From contig GL890584.1 of the NCBI GenBank assembly GCA_000209465.1, positions 1 through 64,000 on the forward strand: DNA of 64,000 nucleotides. The letters are read 5' to 3'. Source of the DNA: Lachnospiraceae oral taxon 107 str. F0167. GTDB taxonomy: Bacteria > Bacillota > Clostridia > Lachnospirales > Lachnospiraceae. The position numbers were made by a program, and so were the translations under genes. Positions 9,162 to 17,611 of this stretch are shown one piece after another (positions within the stretch are counted from its first letter, which is position 1; each line of letters opens with the position of its first letter). Below the pieces are notes generated by a model, which worked only from the letters and a program-made list of their open reading frames with translations, made no database searches and had not been told where the DNA came from.

Positions 9162-9512
9162 TTATATTTTCTTTTTTATTTCCTCTATCTCAGTCTTTAA
9201 ATCATCAATTGTTTTATAAAGTGAAATCATCTCCTCAGCCAACTCAAGTGCCACATTAGCCATTGTCAAATGATCCTGTGAATGAACAAGGATTATATTT
9301 ACAGGAACCGAATCTCCACCTGCTTCCTGTGAAATCATATCGGTTTGAAGTTCATGCGCTTTTAAAAGTCCTTTATTTGCCTCTTTTAATTTCTCCTGTG
9401 CGGATTCAAAATCTCCCTTTTTGGCATCACAGATTGCATCCATTGAATAGCCCTTGCTGTCTCCTGCTGTAGCAATTATTTCAAATGAAACCTGATAATC
9501 TTCTTCTCTCAT
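9162..9512 (-). CDS. PTS lactose/cellobiose-type EIIA component
   Basis: First gene of the operon. It is a 116-residue helical phosphocarrier that takes phosphate from HPr. The active-site histidine is His77 in ILVHSQDHLT, the conserved IIA-Lac motif. The C-terminus is a short charged helix (DDLKTEIEEIKKKI). It partners with the EIIB and EIIC encoded downstream. A promoter and repeated AT-rich motifs lie immediately upstream at 9528-9618. Confidence 0.93.
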   Translation of the reverse strand: MREEDYQVSFEIIATAGDSKGYSMDAICDAKKGDFESAQEKLKEANKGLLKAHELQTDMISQEAGGDSVPVNIILVHSQDHLTMANVALELAEEMISLYKTIDDLKTEIEEIKKKI

Positions 9513-9527
9513 AAAAACTCCTGTCAG

Positions 9528-9582
9528 TTCATAAAATAAAATATTATTTCATAAAATATTTTATTTTTCGGAATATTATTTC
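9528..9582 (-). promoter_or_regulatory. Repeated AT-rich motifs, candidate RpiR operators
   Basis: Two kinds of direct repeat overlap between promoter and start codon. TTCATAAAATA occurs at 9528-9538 and 9548-9558 (20-bp period). AATATTATTTC occurs at 9540-9550 and 9572-9582 (32-bp period, about three helical turns). On the minus strand the latter reads GAAATAATATT, which resembles RpiR-type half sites. The palindrome ATAAAATATTTTAT lies at 9551-9564. Assignment to RpiR is inference. Confidence 0.55.
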
Positions 9583-9589
9583 TAAATTT

Positions 9590-9618
9590 ATTTAATCATA
9601 TTCACATATTTTTGTCAA
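9590..9618 (-). promoter_or_regulatory. Promoter of the amino-sugar PTS operon
   Basis: Minus-strand TTGACA (9613-9618), 17-bp spacer, TTAAAT (9590-9595) with an extended -10 TGA immediately upstream. It lies about 80 bp before the EIIA start codon and just upstream of the putative operators. Confidence 0.68.
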
Positions 9619-9647
9619 TGAGAATTAATGTTTTACATAATAGAATT

Positions 9648-9698
9648 AAAAAAATTGCCATTTGAACTTTTAATAAAAATATAAAGTCCAAACGGCAA
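9648..9698 (-). terminator. Terminator of the ktrB-ktrA-GNAT operon
   Basis: Minus-strand stem pairing TTGCCGTTTGGACTTT with AAAGTTCAAATGGCAA (a few mismatches), followed by seven T residues. It lies just after the GNAT stop codon. Confidence 0.85.
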
Positions 9699-9714
9699 GA
9701 AAACTGTACAACCT

Positions 9715-10308
9715 CTAATCTCCAATATAAAATCTGTCTTTATCTATATCTTTAAAGCTTATAAACTTATGGATTTCTTTATGTTCCCCTATTATCTTCT
9801 CCATCCATACCATATGATACCATCTGTCGAATTTATGTCCGCAGTTTTCAAACTTTCCAACCATTCTATAACCCATATGTTCATGAAACTCCACACTGTT
9901 ATTATTTAAATACTCATCCTCAACATCCACATATCCTATACATGAATACAGATTTGTTATATTCTGTGCCTTCGCTATATCCTCCAAAACTGAATACAAT
10001 TTTTTGCCTATTCCCATTTTCTTTTTAACCGGATTTAAATATATAGTAGTCTCTGCACTTAACTCATATGCCTTTCTTCCCACAAAAGGATGAAGATATG
10101 CATATCCGAGAAGCTCATCATTATCACAGGCAACAATATATGGATAGCTTTTTAATATTTCTTCTATTCTGATTTTAAACTCTTCCACACTTGGAACCTC
10201 CGTTTCAAATGATATTGCAGTTTCCTCCACATAATATGCATATATATCAAGAAGATTTTTGGCATCCTCCGGTCTTACAGTTCTTATAGACATATTATTA
10301 GTCTTCAT
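9715..10308 (-). CDS. GNAT N-acetyltransferase (PAT/MnaT-like)
   Basis: Acetyl-CoA-dependent N-acetyltransferase of about 197 residues, resembling phosphinothricin/methionine-analogue acetyltransferases. It starts IRTVRPEDAKNLLDIY, has the acceptor-side ISFETEVPSVEEF, the acetyl-CoA loop KKKMGIGKKLYSVLED and the C-terminal HEHMGYRMVGKFENCGHKFDRWYHM typical of that group. I placed the start at the ATG at 10308, which is preceded by GGAGAGG inside the end of ktrA; an ATG directly before it (10311) is equivalent. It overlaps ktrA by 11 nt, so it is probably coupled to it. The C-terminus (from about residue 170) is longer than usual. The physiological substrate is unknown. Confidence 0.85.
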   Translation of the reverse strand: MKTNNMSIRTVRPEDAKNLLDIYAYYVEETAISFETEVPSVEEFKIRIEEILKSYPYIVACDNDELLGYAYLHPFVGRKAYELSAETTIYLNPVKKKMGIGKKLYSVLEDIAKAQNITNLYSCIGYVDVEDEYLNNNSVEFHEHMGYRMVGKFENCGHKFDRWYHMVWMEKIIGEHKEIHKFISFKDIDKDRFYIGD

Positions 10309-10987
10309 CATCTTCCTCTCCTGTTGTAAAATTGCTGGCATCAAAATTCAGAAACTTTTCCAGATATTTATTTGCCCCATAAACCAGTATATCCTGATCC
10401 TTTTCAAACTTTATCTGTGGAGTAATAGTCATATACCAATTATCACCTTTTTTTATTGCCATAATATTAACTTTATATTTTTTCCTTATATCAAGCTCCA
10501 ATACGGTTTTCTCTTCCCAGTTTTTAGGCACCTTGCATTCAAATATAGAATTTTCACCGGGTAACTCTATATAATTTGAAATATTATTTGAACTGAACCT
10601 TATTGCAGTCCATTCAGCCAGCTGCCTTTCAGGATAAACCACATCATTTGCGCCGTTTCTAAGCAAAAACTTTGCCTGTGTATCTCTGGATGCTCTGGAT
10701 ACCACATATTTTGCTCCACACTCACTAAGCAGTGAAGTTGTTTCAAGTGAAGTTTGAAAATCATCACCTATTGTCACAAAGCAAGTGTCGAAATTGCTAA
10801 CTCCGATTGATTTTATAAATTCACTCTTTGTGCTGTCACCAATCATTGAATTTAAAGTATATGGTAATACCTGCTCTATACAGTCTTCATTTCTGTCAAC
10901 AGCCATTACATCATATCCCAGTTCAAATAATTTTTTACATAAATGACGCCCAAAACGTCCTACTCCTATTACCAAAAAACTCTTCAT
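10298..10987 (-). CDS. ktrA: Potassium uptake regulatory subunit KtrA (TrkA family)
   Basis: Cytosolic gating ring subunit of a Ktr potassium transporter. The 229-residue protein has an RCK_N Rossmann domain (VIGVGRFGRHL at about 5-15, acidic DRNED at the end of beta-2) and an RCK_C domain from about residue 135. It binds adenine nucleotides and controls the KtrB channel encoded immediately upstream in the same operon. The C-terminal tail is strongly acidic (TGEEDDED). Length and domain order match the family. Confidence 0.93.
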   Translation of the reverse strand: MKSFLVIGVGRFGRHLCKKLFELGYDVMAVDRNEDCIEQVLPYTLNSMIGDSTKSEFIKSIGVSNFDTCFVTIGDDFQTSLETTSLLSECGAKYVVSRASRDTQAKFLLRNGANDVVYPERQLAEWTAIRFSSNNISNYIELPGENSIFECKVPKNWEEKTVLELDIRKKYKVNIMAIKKGDNWYMTITPQIKFEKDQDILVYGANKYLEKFLNFDASNFTTGEEDDED

Positions 10988-11006
10988 AATTCACCTCATA
11001 TCAAAT

Positions 11007-12347
11007 TTATCCGACTGCTACCTGATCCTTTGGATATCTTGCATTTCCGTTATTCTTTGGAGTAACTGCTGCAAAAATAAGCGTTATACCGCCTACTCTT
11101 CCGATATACATCATGCAAATCAACAATACCTTTGAAATAATTCCAAGATGTGGAGTGATACCCATAGTCAATCCGACTGTTGCGACTGCGGATGCACACT
11201 CAAACATTGTGTCTTTTAATGAAAATCCTTCTATCCCGCTTATAATCATTGATCCGGCTACAAATAAGACAACATCCATGACAAAAACCGCAACGGCATT
11301 TTTTATTATATCCGGCTCAATTCTTTTCTTAAATACCGCCACTTCTTTATCCTGTTTTAAAACGGAACACATTGTAGCAACTAAGATAAATATTGTACTC
11401 ATCTTGATACCGCCGGCAGTTGAACCTGAGCCACCACCTATCAACATCAATATAATAGTAATTGCTATACCATTGTCACTAAACTTCGTGTAATCAGTTG
11501 TATTAAATCCCGCCGTTCTTGGTGTGACCGCCTGAAATAAACTTGAAAGTATTCTTGTTTTAATATCCAAGCCGCTAAACTCTGTAAAGAAAAATAAAAC
11601 AGACGGAAATATCACTAAAACTACACTCATAGCCAATATTATCTTTGTTTGAGTGGAATATCTTTTTATACCAAACTTGTAATTTAGTATATCCTTCCAT
11701 ATTAGAAATCCCAAACCGCCTATAAGTATCAACAACATTATACTCATATTTATCATTATATCCGATTGGTATTTTGTCAAAGATGAAAATTTACTCACAT
11801 CTCCCATTAGATCAAATCCTGCATTACAAAATGCAGATATGGAATGAAATATTGAATAGTAGATTCCCTTTGTTACACCAAAATCTTTCATAAAACTTGG
11901 AAACATAAGAATTGCACCGATCATTTCTATAATGACAGTTCCCTTAAATATAAAACTTGTAAGTTTTACAATACCTCCTATTTGTGGTGCCGACAGGGCA
12001 CTTTGTAATGTTGCTCTGTCTCTGAGACCGATTTTTTTACCTGCTACTTGAGTGAATACAGTTATCATGGTAACCACTCCGAGTCCGCCACATTGTATCA
12101 TAGCTATTATTATAATTTTTCCAAATACCGACCAGTGTGTAGCTGTATCATACACTATAAGTCCGGTAACACAGCTTGCACTGGTGGCGGTAAATAGGGC
12201 ATCTATAAATGGCGTAAATTCCCTGCTTCTTGATGAAATAGGCAAACTGAGAATACTTGCCCCTACAAAAATCATAATTATAAATCCAAACAAAATAATT
12301 CTGGCACTGCTAAACTGATTTAAAACTTTTCTCTTTATTTCTCTCAT
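11007..12347 (-). CDS. ktrB: Potassium uptake membrane subunit KtrB
   Basis: Channel-like K+ transporter of the TrkH/KtrB superfamily (446 residues, four M1-P-M2 repeats). The selectivity-filter segments of the four repeats can be seen: TSASCVTGLIV, SAFCNAGFDLM, TPRTAGFNTTDY and VATVGLTMGITP. GGGSGSTAGGIK before the third inner helix matches the gating-loop region of the family. It is usually Na+-dependent. It is first in the ktrB-ktrA-GNAT operon, which starts only about 60 bp after the oadA stop. No good promoter was identified, so partial read-through of the upstream terminator is possible. Confidence 0.94.
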   Translation of the reverse strand: MREIKRKVLNQFSSARIILFGFIIMIFVGASILSLPISSRSREFTPFIDALFTATSASCVTGLIVYDTATHWSVFGKIIIIAMIQCGGLGVVTMITVFTQVAGKKIGLRDRATLQSALSAPQIGGIVKLTSFIFKGTVIIEMIGAILMFPSFMKDFGVTKGIYYSIFHSISAFCNAGFDLMGDVSKFSSLTKYQSDIMINMSIMLLILIGGLGFLIWKDILNYKFGIKRYSTQTKIILAMSVVLVIFPSVLFFFTEFSGLDIKTRILSSLFQAVTPRTAGFNTTDYTKFSDNGIAITIILMLIGGGSGSTAGGIKMSTIFILVATMCSVLKQDKEVAVFKKRIEPDIIKNAVAVFVMDVVLFVAGSMIISGIEGFSLKDTMFECASAVATVGLTMGITPHLGIISKVLLICMMYIGRVGGITLIFAAVTPKNNGNARYPKDQVAVG

Positions 12348-12362
12348 TTTCTCTTACATAAA

Positions 12363-12392
12363 AATCCCCTACATTAAGTAAGGGATTTTTTG
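12363..12392 (-). terminator. Terminator after oadA
   Basis: An 11-bp stem (12363-12373 with 12379-12389, one G-U pair) with loop ATTAA is flanked by A and T runs on both sides. On the minus strand it ends in a T run, consistent with termination of the decarboxylase operon. Confidence 0.82.
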
Positions 12393-12406
12393 AATACATA
12401 CTTTAT

Positions 12407-13822
12407 TTATACAGGATAAGCTCCTGCATTTTTATCCGCCTTAGTCATATCAACCTTAGTCTTTTGTGCAGCTCTGTACTCAAAGAACTCCTCTGCAACC
12501 TTTGGGAAAAGTGCATAGGTAAGCACATCCTCATCCTGTTCCTTCCATTTTGCAACCTGCTTTTCAAACTCAGGAAGCTGTGGCGGAATAAGGTCTGCCG
12601 GTCTACAGGTAATAGGCTTTTCATCACCTATTATCTTCTTTTGTACTTCCTTATTGAAAGGCTTGATGGTCTGTCCGAATTCTCCAAGCATTATCTTCTT
12701 TGATTCCTTTGGAACCAGCTTATATCTCTCGCCTGAAAGAACATTCATAACAGCCTGTGTACCAACTATCTGTGATGAAGGTGTAACAAGAGGCGGCTCT
12801 CCGAAGTCTTTTCTTACTCTTGGAATCTCCTCCAAAACCTCTCTGTACTTATCTTCCTTTCCGGCTTCTTTAAGCTGATTGATAAGATTTGAAAGCATAC
12901 CTCCCGGAACCTGATATTTTAAAGTATTTATATTTACACCGAGAACCTTCGGATTTAAGAGTCCGCTCTTTAAGAAACCTTCTCTGATAGGCTGGAAATA
13001 ATCAGCTATCTCAGATAATAAATTGATATCAAGACCTGTATCATAAGGCGTTCCTCTAAATGTCTCAACCATTACTTCCGTTGCAGGTTGTGAAGTTCCG
13101 AGTGCAAGAGGTGAAATAGCTGTATCAATAATATCACAGCCCGACTCTACAGCCTTTAAAAGTGTCATAGATGCCACACCGGCTGTATAATGTGTATGGA
13201 GCTCTATAGGTAACTTTGTAGATGCCTTAAGACTTCCTATAAGTTCCTGTGCAGCATACGGTGTCAAAAGTCCTGCCATATCCTTTACACAAAGTGAGTC
13301 CGCACCCATGTCCTCAATTCTTTTTGCTATATCTTTCCAGTAATCAAGTGTATAAGCATCGCCCAAGGTATAGCAAAGTGCTATTTGAACTTCGGCATTT
13401 TTTTCTTTATTTGCCGCATTTACAGCTGTCTTTAAGTTTCTGATATCATTTAATGCATCAAAAATACGAATAATATCAATACCGTTTGCCACTGATTTTT
13501 GAACAAAATATTCTACAACATCATCTGCATAATGATTATAACCTAATATATTCTGTCCTCTAAAAAGCATTTGAAGCTTTGTATTCTTAAAACCGTCCTT
13601 AAACTTCCTTAGTCTTTCCCACGGATCTTCATGTAAGAATCTAAGCGATGCATCAAATGTAGCACCTCCCCAACATTCCACAGCTCTATAACCCACTTTA
13701 TCCATTTTATCTATGATAGGAAGCATCTGTTCTGTAGTCATTCTTGTTGCTACTAAAGACTGATGTGCATCACGAAGCACAGTCTCAACTATTTGAACAG
13801 GCTTTTTCTTAATATCTGCCAT
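12407..13822 (-). CDS. oadA: Oxaloacetate decarboxylase alpha / pyruvate carboxylase B-type carboxyltransferase (no biotin domain)
   Basis: Carboxyltransferase that moves CO2 between oxaloacetate/pyruvate and biotin. The 471-residue protein contains the HMGL-like TIM barrel (ETVLRDAHQSL near 13-23, the carbamylated-lysine motif LCVKDMAG near 176-183, the metal ligands ELHTHYT near 207-213) and the conserved PYC_OADA C-terminal domain. It lacks the Ala/Pro linker and biotinyl domain of classical OadA; the biotin carrier is a separate gene at 15002. The enzyme corresponds to the 5S subunit of transcarboxylase. It is the last gene of the cluster and a terminator follows. Confidence 0.93.
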   Translation of the reverse strand: MADIKKKPVQIVETVLRDAHQSLVATRMTTEQMLPIIDKMDKVGYRAVECWGGATFDASLRFLHEDPWERLRKFKDGFKNTKLQMLFRGQNILGYNHYADDVVEYFVQKSVANGIDIIRIFDALNDIRNLKTAVNAANKEKNAEVQIALCYTLGDAYTLDYWKDIAKRIEDMGADSLCVKDMAGLLTPYAAQELIGSLKASTKLPIELHTHYTAGVASMTLLKAVESGCDIIDTAISPLALGTSQPATEVMVETFRGTPYDTGLDINLLSEIADYFQPIREGFLKSGLLNPKVLGVNINTLKYQVPGGMLSNLINQLKEAGKEDKYREVLEEIPRVRKDFGEPPLVTPSSQIVGTQAVMNVLSGERYKLVPKESKKIMLGEFGQTIKPFNKEVQKKIIGDEKPITCRPADLIPPQLPEFEKQVAKWKEQDEDVLTYALFPKVAEEFFEYRAAQKTKVDMTKADKNAGAYPV

Positions 13823-13831
13823 AATCCCTCC

Positions 13832-14983
13832 TTATACTATTCCGAATATTGCCATAAATGTTCCGGCAGCTACAGCTGTACCAATAACACCTGCCACATT
13901 AGGTCCCATGGCATGCATCAATAGGAAGTTTGTAGGATCATACTCCGCACCGACCTTTTGTGAAACTCTGGCTGCCATCGGCACCGCAGAAACTCCTGCC
14001 GAACCGATAAGCGGATTTACTTTACCGCCCGTAACCTTGCACATTATCTTACCGAATATTACACCTGCCCATGTGCCGAAGGCAAAAGCTATAAGACCGA
14101 GTGCAACAATCTTTAAAGTTGTAACTTTAAGGAATGCTTCCGCACTTGTAGTTGCACCGACACTGGTTCCAAGCAAGATAACAACAATATACATCATTGC
14201 ATTTGCAGCAGTTTCTGTAAGCTGCTTTACAACACCGCTCTCTTTAAAGAGGTTTCCAAGCATCAGCATACCCACTAACGGAGCTGTTGTAGGAAGTATA
14301 AGACATACCACTACTGTAACTATTATAGGGAAAAGAATCTTCTCAAGCTGTGATACAGGACGAAGCTGCTCCATCTTTATCCTCTTTTCCTCATCTGTTG
14401 TAAAGAATTTCATAATAGGCGGCTGTATAATAGGAACCAAAGCCATATATGAATATGCCGCTACCGCTATAGGTCCAAGGTATTCGGTCTGTCCAAGTTT
14501 TCCCGCAAGGAATATTGAAGTAGGACCGTCAGCACCTCCTATAATTGATATAGCCGCTGCTGCCTTATCATTAAAGCCCATAAGGATTGCTATAAAATAA
14601 GCCGCATAGATTCCAAACTGTGCCGCTGCACCAAGCAGGAATGATTTAGGGTTTGCAATAAGCGGGCCGAAATCCGTCTGTGCTCCTACACCCATGAATA
14701 TAAGTGATGGCAATATACTCCATTCATCCAATACATAGAAATAGTGAAGCAAACCTCCTACACCATTTGCAGAATTCTCAGGTCTAAGCATTATATCAGG
14801 ATAGATATTTACAAGTAACATACCAAAGGCGATAGGTACCAGCAAAAGCGGTTCAAATCCTTTTTTTATTGCCAGATAAAGAAATATAAAGGCAACAAAA
14901 ATCATTACCAGATTACCGAAGGTAAGATTTAAAAATGCGGTCTGAGCAATCAAATTGGATAATGTATTTAATATATAATCCAT
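13832..14983 (-). CDS. oadB: Sodium-translocating decarboxylase beta subunit
   Basis: Integral membrane subunit that decarboxylates carboxybiotin and exports Na+. The 383-residue protein has about eleven membrane helices. It has the family motif IIGGADGPTSIFLAGKL near 145-160, whose Asp is part of the Na+ path, and the C-terminal GSAGVSAVPMAARVSQKVG with MHAMGPNVAGVIGTAVAAG. This type serves oxaloacetate, methylmalonyl-CoA and glutaconyl-CoA decarboxylases alike, so the substrate is set by the partner carboxyltransferases encoded on both sides. Confidence 0.95.
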   Translation of the reverse strand: MDYILNTLSNLIAQTAFLNLTFGNLVMIFVAFIFLYLAIKKGFEPLLLVPIAFGMLLVNIYPDIMLRPENSANGVGGLLHYFYVLDEWSILPSLIFMGVGAQTDFGPLIANPKSFLLGAAAQFGIYAAYFIAILMGFNDKAAAAISIIGGADGPTSIFLAGKLGQTEYLGPIAVAAYSYMALVPIIQPPIMKFFTTDEEKRIKMEQLRPVSQLEKILFPIIVTVVVCLILPTTAPLVGMLMLGNLFKESGVVKQLTETAANAMMYIVVILLGTSVGATTSAEAFLKVTTLKIVALGLIAFAFGTWAGVIFGKIMCKVTGGKVNPLIGSAGVSAVPMAARVSQKVGAEYDPTNFLLMHAMGPNVAGVIGTAVAAGTFMAIFGIV

Positions 14984-15001
14984 TTTTTCTCCCTCCGGAT
15001 A

Positions 15002-15367
15002 TTAGTTGATTGTTACAAGAGTTTGATTAGTTTCAACACTGTCTCCAACATTTACATTTATACTTGCAATTGTACCGTCTTCTGTGGCAACTATATCATT
15101 TTCCATCTTCATTGCCTCAAGTACAGCCACTACCTCTCCCTTTTTAACGGCTTGATTAGGACTTACCTTGATACCGAGAATTTTTCCGCTCATCGGTGCA
15201 ACCACCTTTACTCTGCCCTCGCCTCCCGCTGCCACAGGCGCTGTAGGTTTAGAGACAGGTGCTGCAGGTGTTGCAACTACCGCAGCTGCAGGAGTAGAAA
15301 CTCCTCCTTTTTCCTCCACAGAAACCTCATATGATTTACCATTTACCGTAATAGTATATTTTTTCAT
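15002..15367 (-). CDS. Biotin carboxyl carrier subunit of the decarboxylase
   Basis: Biotin/lipoyl attachment protein of 121 residues. A short N-terminal segment (KKYTITVNGKSYEVSVEE) leads into an Ala/Pro/Val-rich flexible linker (about 25-50) and a C-terminal biotinyl domain with the biotin lysine in EAMKMEN. It shuttles CO2 from the carboxyltransferases to OadB. I chose the ATG at 15367 because GGAGGG lies just upstream. An in-frame ATG at 15379 would place that site inside the gene. Confidence 0.93.
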   Translation of the reverse strand: MKKYTITVNGKSYEVSVEEKGGVSTPAAAVVATPAAPVSKPTAPVAAGGEGRVKVVAPMSGKILGIKVSPNQAVKKGEVVAVLEAMKMENDIVATEDGTIASINVNVGDSVETNQTLVTIN

Positions 15368-15378
15368 TTTACCCTCCA

Positions 15379-16092
15379 TTATCTTTTAACTCTCTTTATT
15401 GAACGAACAATTAAGTTTGATGCATCTGTATTACTAAACTCCGCTATAGCTGCTGTAATAACAGCCACCAGCTCCAAATCATCTTCGAGATTCTCCGGCT
15501 CGCTAACTGTATTATTTTCTTTAGTTTCAATTACCGGTGTTTGCTTAGCCTTTATTTTATTTTCAAATATACTTATATATTTAAACAAGCTTATCAAAAA
15601 TGATATAAAAATCAGTATTATAAACACTGTTCCCATTCCAAGAACGGTATTTAATGCGGCTTTGCCCATTTTTTCAGCCAAAGAATATTTAGGTGTAAAA
15701 GACAATATAACCATTTCTTTAGCGTCTTCTTTTAATCCTAATGTCATCTCTCCATTGCCTAGCTCTGCAGAGTAAGCCGCCTTAACAACATAATTACCAT
15801 CTGAATATGATACTTTTATGTCCTTAATATTTAACAAACCTCCCAGCTGCTCTCTTGTTTCTATAAAGTTCCTATATCCTTCGGCATAAACAGCTTGACC
15901 GTTTTGATCAAATGCTGCGATTTCATTGTACAATTCACTATCGCTTTTGCTATAAAGCCCCATAATAAATTTCTTGGATTCTGAGGTCAAGTTAGTTGAA
16001 ATATCATCCGGAACCTTTCTCCCACAGGCACAAAGTGCCATAATAACGACTATAAGCAGACTGAAAATTAAATACTTTATTCTATTTTTCAT
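15379..16092 (-). CDS. Lipoprotein-OadG fusion, decarboxylase gamma-type subunit
   Basis: Protein of 237 residues with two parts. The N-terminus has a lipoprotein signal ending in the lipobox LCAC (about 20-23) and an extracytoplasmic domain of about 115 residues resembling DUF3887-like folds. A membrane helix (about 150-172, GMGTVFIILIFISFLISLF) follows, then a cytoplasmic tail with the OadG-type end ELVAVITAAIAEFSNTDASN. Classical OadG is only about 80-100 residues, anchors the alpha subunit to beta and binds Zn. The extra secreted domain is the odd feature. It lies between the mmdA-type gene and the biotin carrier. The domain naming is tentative. Confidence 0.75.
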   Translation of the reverse strand: MKNRIKYLIFSLLIVVIMALCACGRKVPDDISTNLTSESKKFIMGLYSKSDSELYNEIAAFDQNGQAVYAEGYRNFIETREQLGGLLNIKDIKVSYSDGNYVVKAAYSAELGNGEMTLGLKEDAKEMVILSFTPKYSLAEKMGKAALNTVLGMGTVFIILIFISFLISLFKYISIFENKIKAKQTPVIETKENNTVSEPENLEDDLELVAVITAAIAEFSNTDASNLIVRSIKRVKR

Positions 16093-16101
16093 GATCCACC
16101 T

Positions 16102-17553
16102 CTAAATTGATCCATGTTTTTTATATGGATTTTCTTCTTTCTTTGTAAAAAGCATCTCAAAGGCAGCCAATAATCTTTTTCTTGTGTCAGCTACTGTGAT
16201 AATATCATCCACATATCCTCTTCTTGCGGCATATATCACTGAATTTTGTAAATTCTCATACTCTCTTGTCTTCTCCTCAAGAGTAGCCTTTATATCCTCA
16301 CTTGAATCAATTTCTTTAGAGTATATTATTTTTACGGCTTCACTTGCATTCATCATGCCGACTTTTGCACTTTCCCATGCGAACACTATATCGGCACCTG
16401 TTGATTTTGAATTCATTGAAAGTGCCGCGCTGCCCAAAGCATCTCCAACTATGAGGCTTACCTTTGGAACTGTTGCATTTGCAAATGCATATGTAAGCTT
16501 TGCTCCGTTTTTGGGCATCCTTCTTTCACTGCATTTTGTAGCTCTATATCCCTTTACATCCACAATTGTTAAAACAGGGATATTGAATGCATCACAAAAT
16601 ACAACAAACTCTGCCGCCTTGTCACTTCCCTGATGAGATAATACATTCTCAAACTCCTGTACAATCTCTCCATTTTCATCATATAAAAGACTTCTGTTGG
16701 CTATAGCTCCTACAGTATTACCGTTCAATCTGATAAATCCTGTAAACATCTCCCCTGCGAAGTCTTTTTTTACTTCAAGTACATATCCGCTGTCGGAAAT
16801 TGTAGCAAGGGCAAGTGCAGGATCCTTTATTCTTCCTTCAAGCTCGGCTGTAGTTCTGTTTAAATCATCATTGCATTCAATATATGACATATCATCTTCA
16901 TTATTTGCAGGAAGTAAAGAAATAAGCTCTCTTACACCTGTAATAATCTCTGATTCAGTTCCTATAAAATCAGCCAATCCTGTCTCCTCAGCCTGGAATT
17001 TGGCAGAGGAATAATCATTTTTATCCTGCGAATTTCCTGCAATGGCATTAGGTGAATTCACAAATACTTTTGCACTGTCCTTCTCCATAAACACAAAATC
17101 ACTAAGTCCGTTGCTTATTGCCATTCCGCCTCCGCTAAGTCCGAACACCGCCTGTATCTGCGGTATCACACCACTCGCTTTGGTCTGTGCCAAATATATT
17201 TTTCCAAAGGCATCCAATGCATCAAAAGACTCTTCGAGTCTCAAACCGGCACAGTCGATAAGACCTATAACAGGTGCACCCATTTTCATTGCCATATCAT
17301 ATAATGCAACGATTTTTTTAGCATGCATCTCTCCTATAGATCCGCCAAGTACTGAAGGGTCTTGACTATATACATATACCAGACTGTCATTAATCGTACC
17401 ATAACCTGTTAATACACCGTCTTTTGGAGTATCCTTGCCCGATAGATTAAAATCTGTGTTTCTTGAACTTATATATGAGCCAATCTCCACAAAACTTCCG
17501 GTATCTAGCAAATCTTCAATTCGTTTCATAGCAGAAACTCCTATTTGTGCCAT
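16102..17553 (-). CDS. Acyl-CoA carboxyltransferase (MmdA / transcarboxylase 12S-like)
   Basis: Crotonase-fold carboxyltransferase of 483 residues that transfers a carboxyl group between an acyl-CoA and biotin. The N-terminal half has the acyl-CoA region SVLGGSIGEMHAKKI and GLSGGGMAISNGLSDF. The C-terminal half has DVKGYRATKCSERR, SLIVGDALGSAALSMNS and the family-typical ARRGYVDDII near the end. Candidate substrates are methylmalonyl-CoA, malonyl-CoA or glutaconyl-CoA; sequence reading cannot decide. It is slightly short for MmdA (usually 510-520). The ATG at 17553 with GGAGG 7 nt upstream is chosen over a TTG two codons earlier. First gene of the operon. Confidence 0.88.
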   Translation of the reverse strand: MAQIGVSAMKRIEDLLDTGSFVEIGSYISSRNTDFNLSGKDTPKDGVLTGYGTINDSLVYVYSQDPSVLGGSIGEMHAKKIVALYDMAMKMGAPVIGLIDCAGLRLEESFDALDAFGKIYLAQTKASGVIPQIQAVFGLSGGGMAISNGLSDFVFMEKDSAKVFVNSPNAIAGNSQDKNDYSSAKFQAEETGLADFIGTESEIITGVRELISLLPANNEDDMSYIECNDDLNRTTAELEGRIKDPALALATISDSGYVLEVKKDFAGEMFTGFIRLNGNTVGAIANRSLLYDENGEIVQEFENVLSHQGSDKAAEFVVFCDAFNIPVLTIVDVKGYRATKCSERRMPKNGAKLTYAFANATVPKVSLIVGDALGSAALSMNSKSTGADIVFAWESAKVGMMNASEAVKIIYSKEIDSSEDIKATLEEKTREYENLQNSVIYAARRGYVDDIITVADTRKRLLAAFEMLFTKKEENPYKKHGSI

Positions 17554-17611
17554 ATACAAACCTCCGTATAATTAATAAGATTCGATAATCAAAGTAAATT
17601 TTGACCATCCA

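Noticed and set aside
13908-14600. Plus-strand open frame of 230 codons
   Set aside because: It is the antisense of oadB; the oadB frame has clear family motifs and this one has none.
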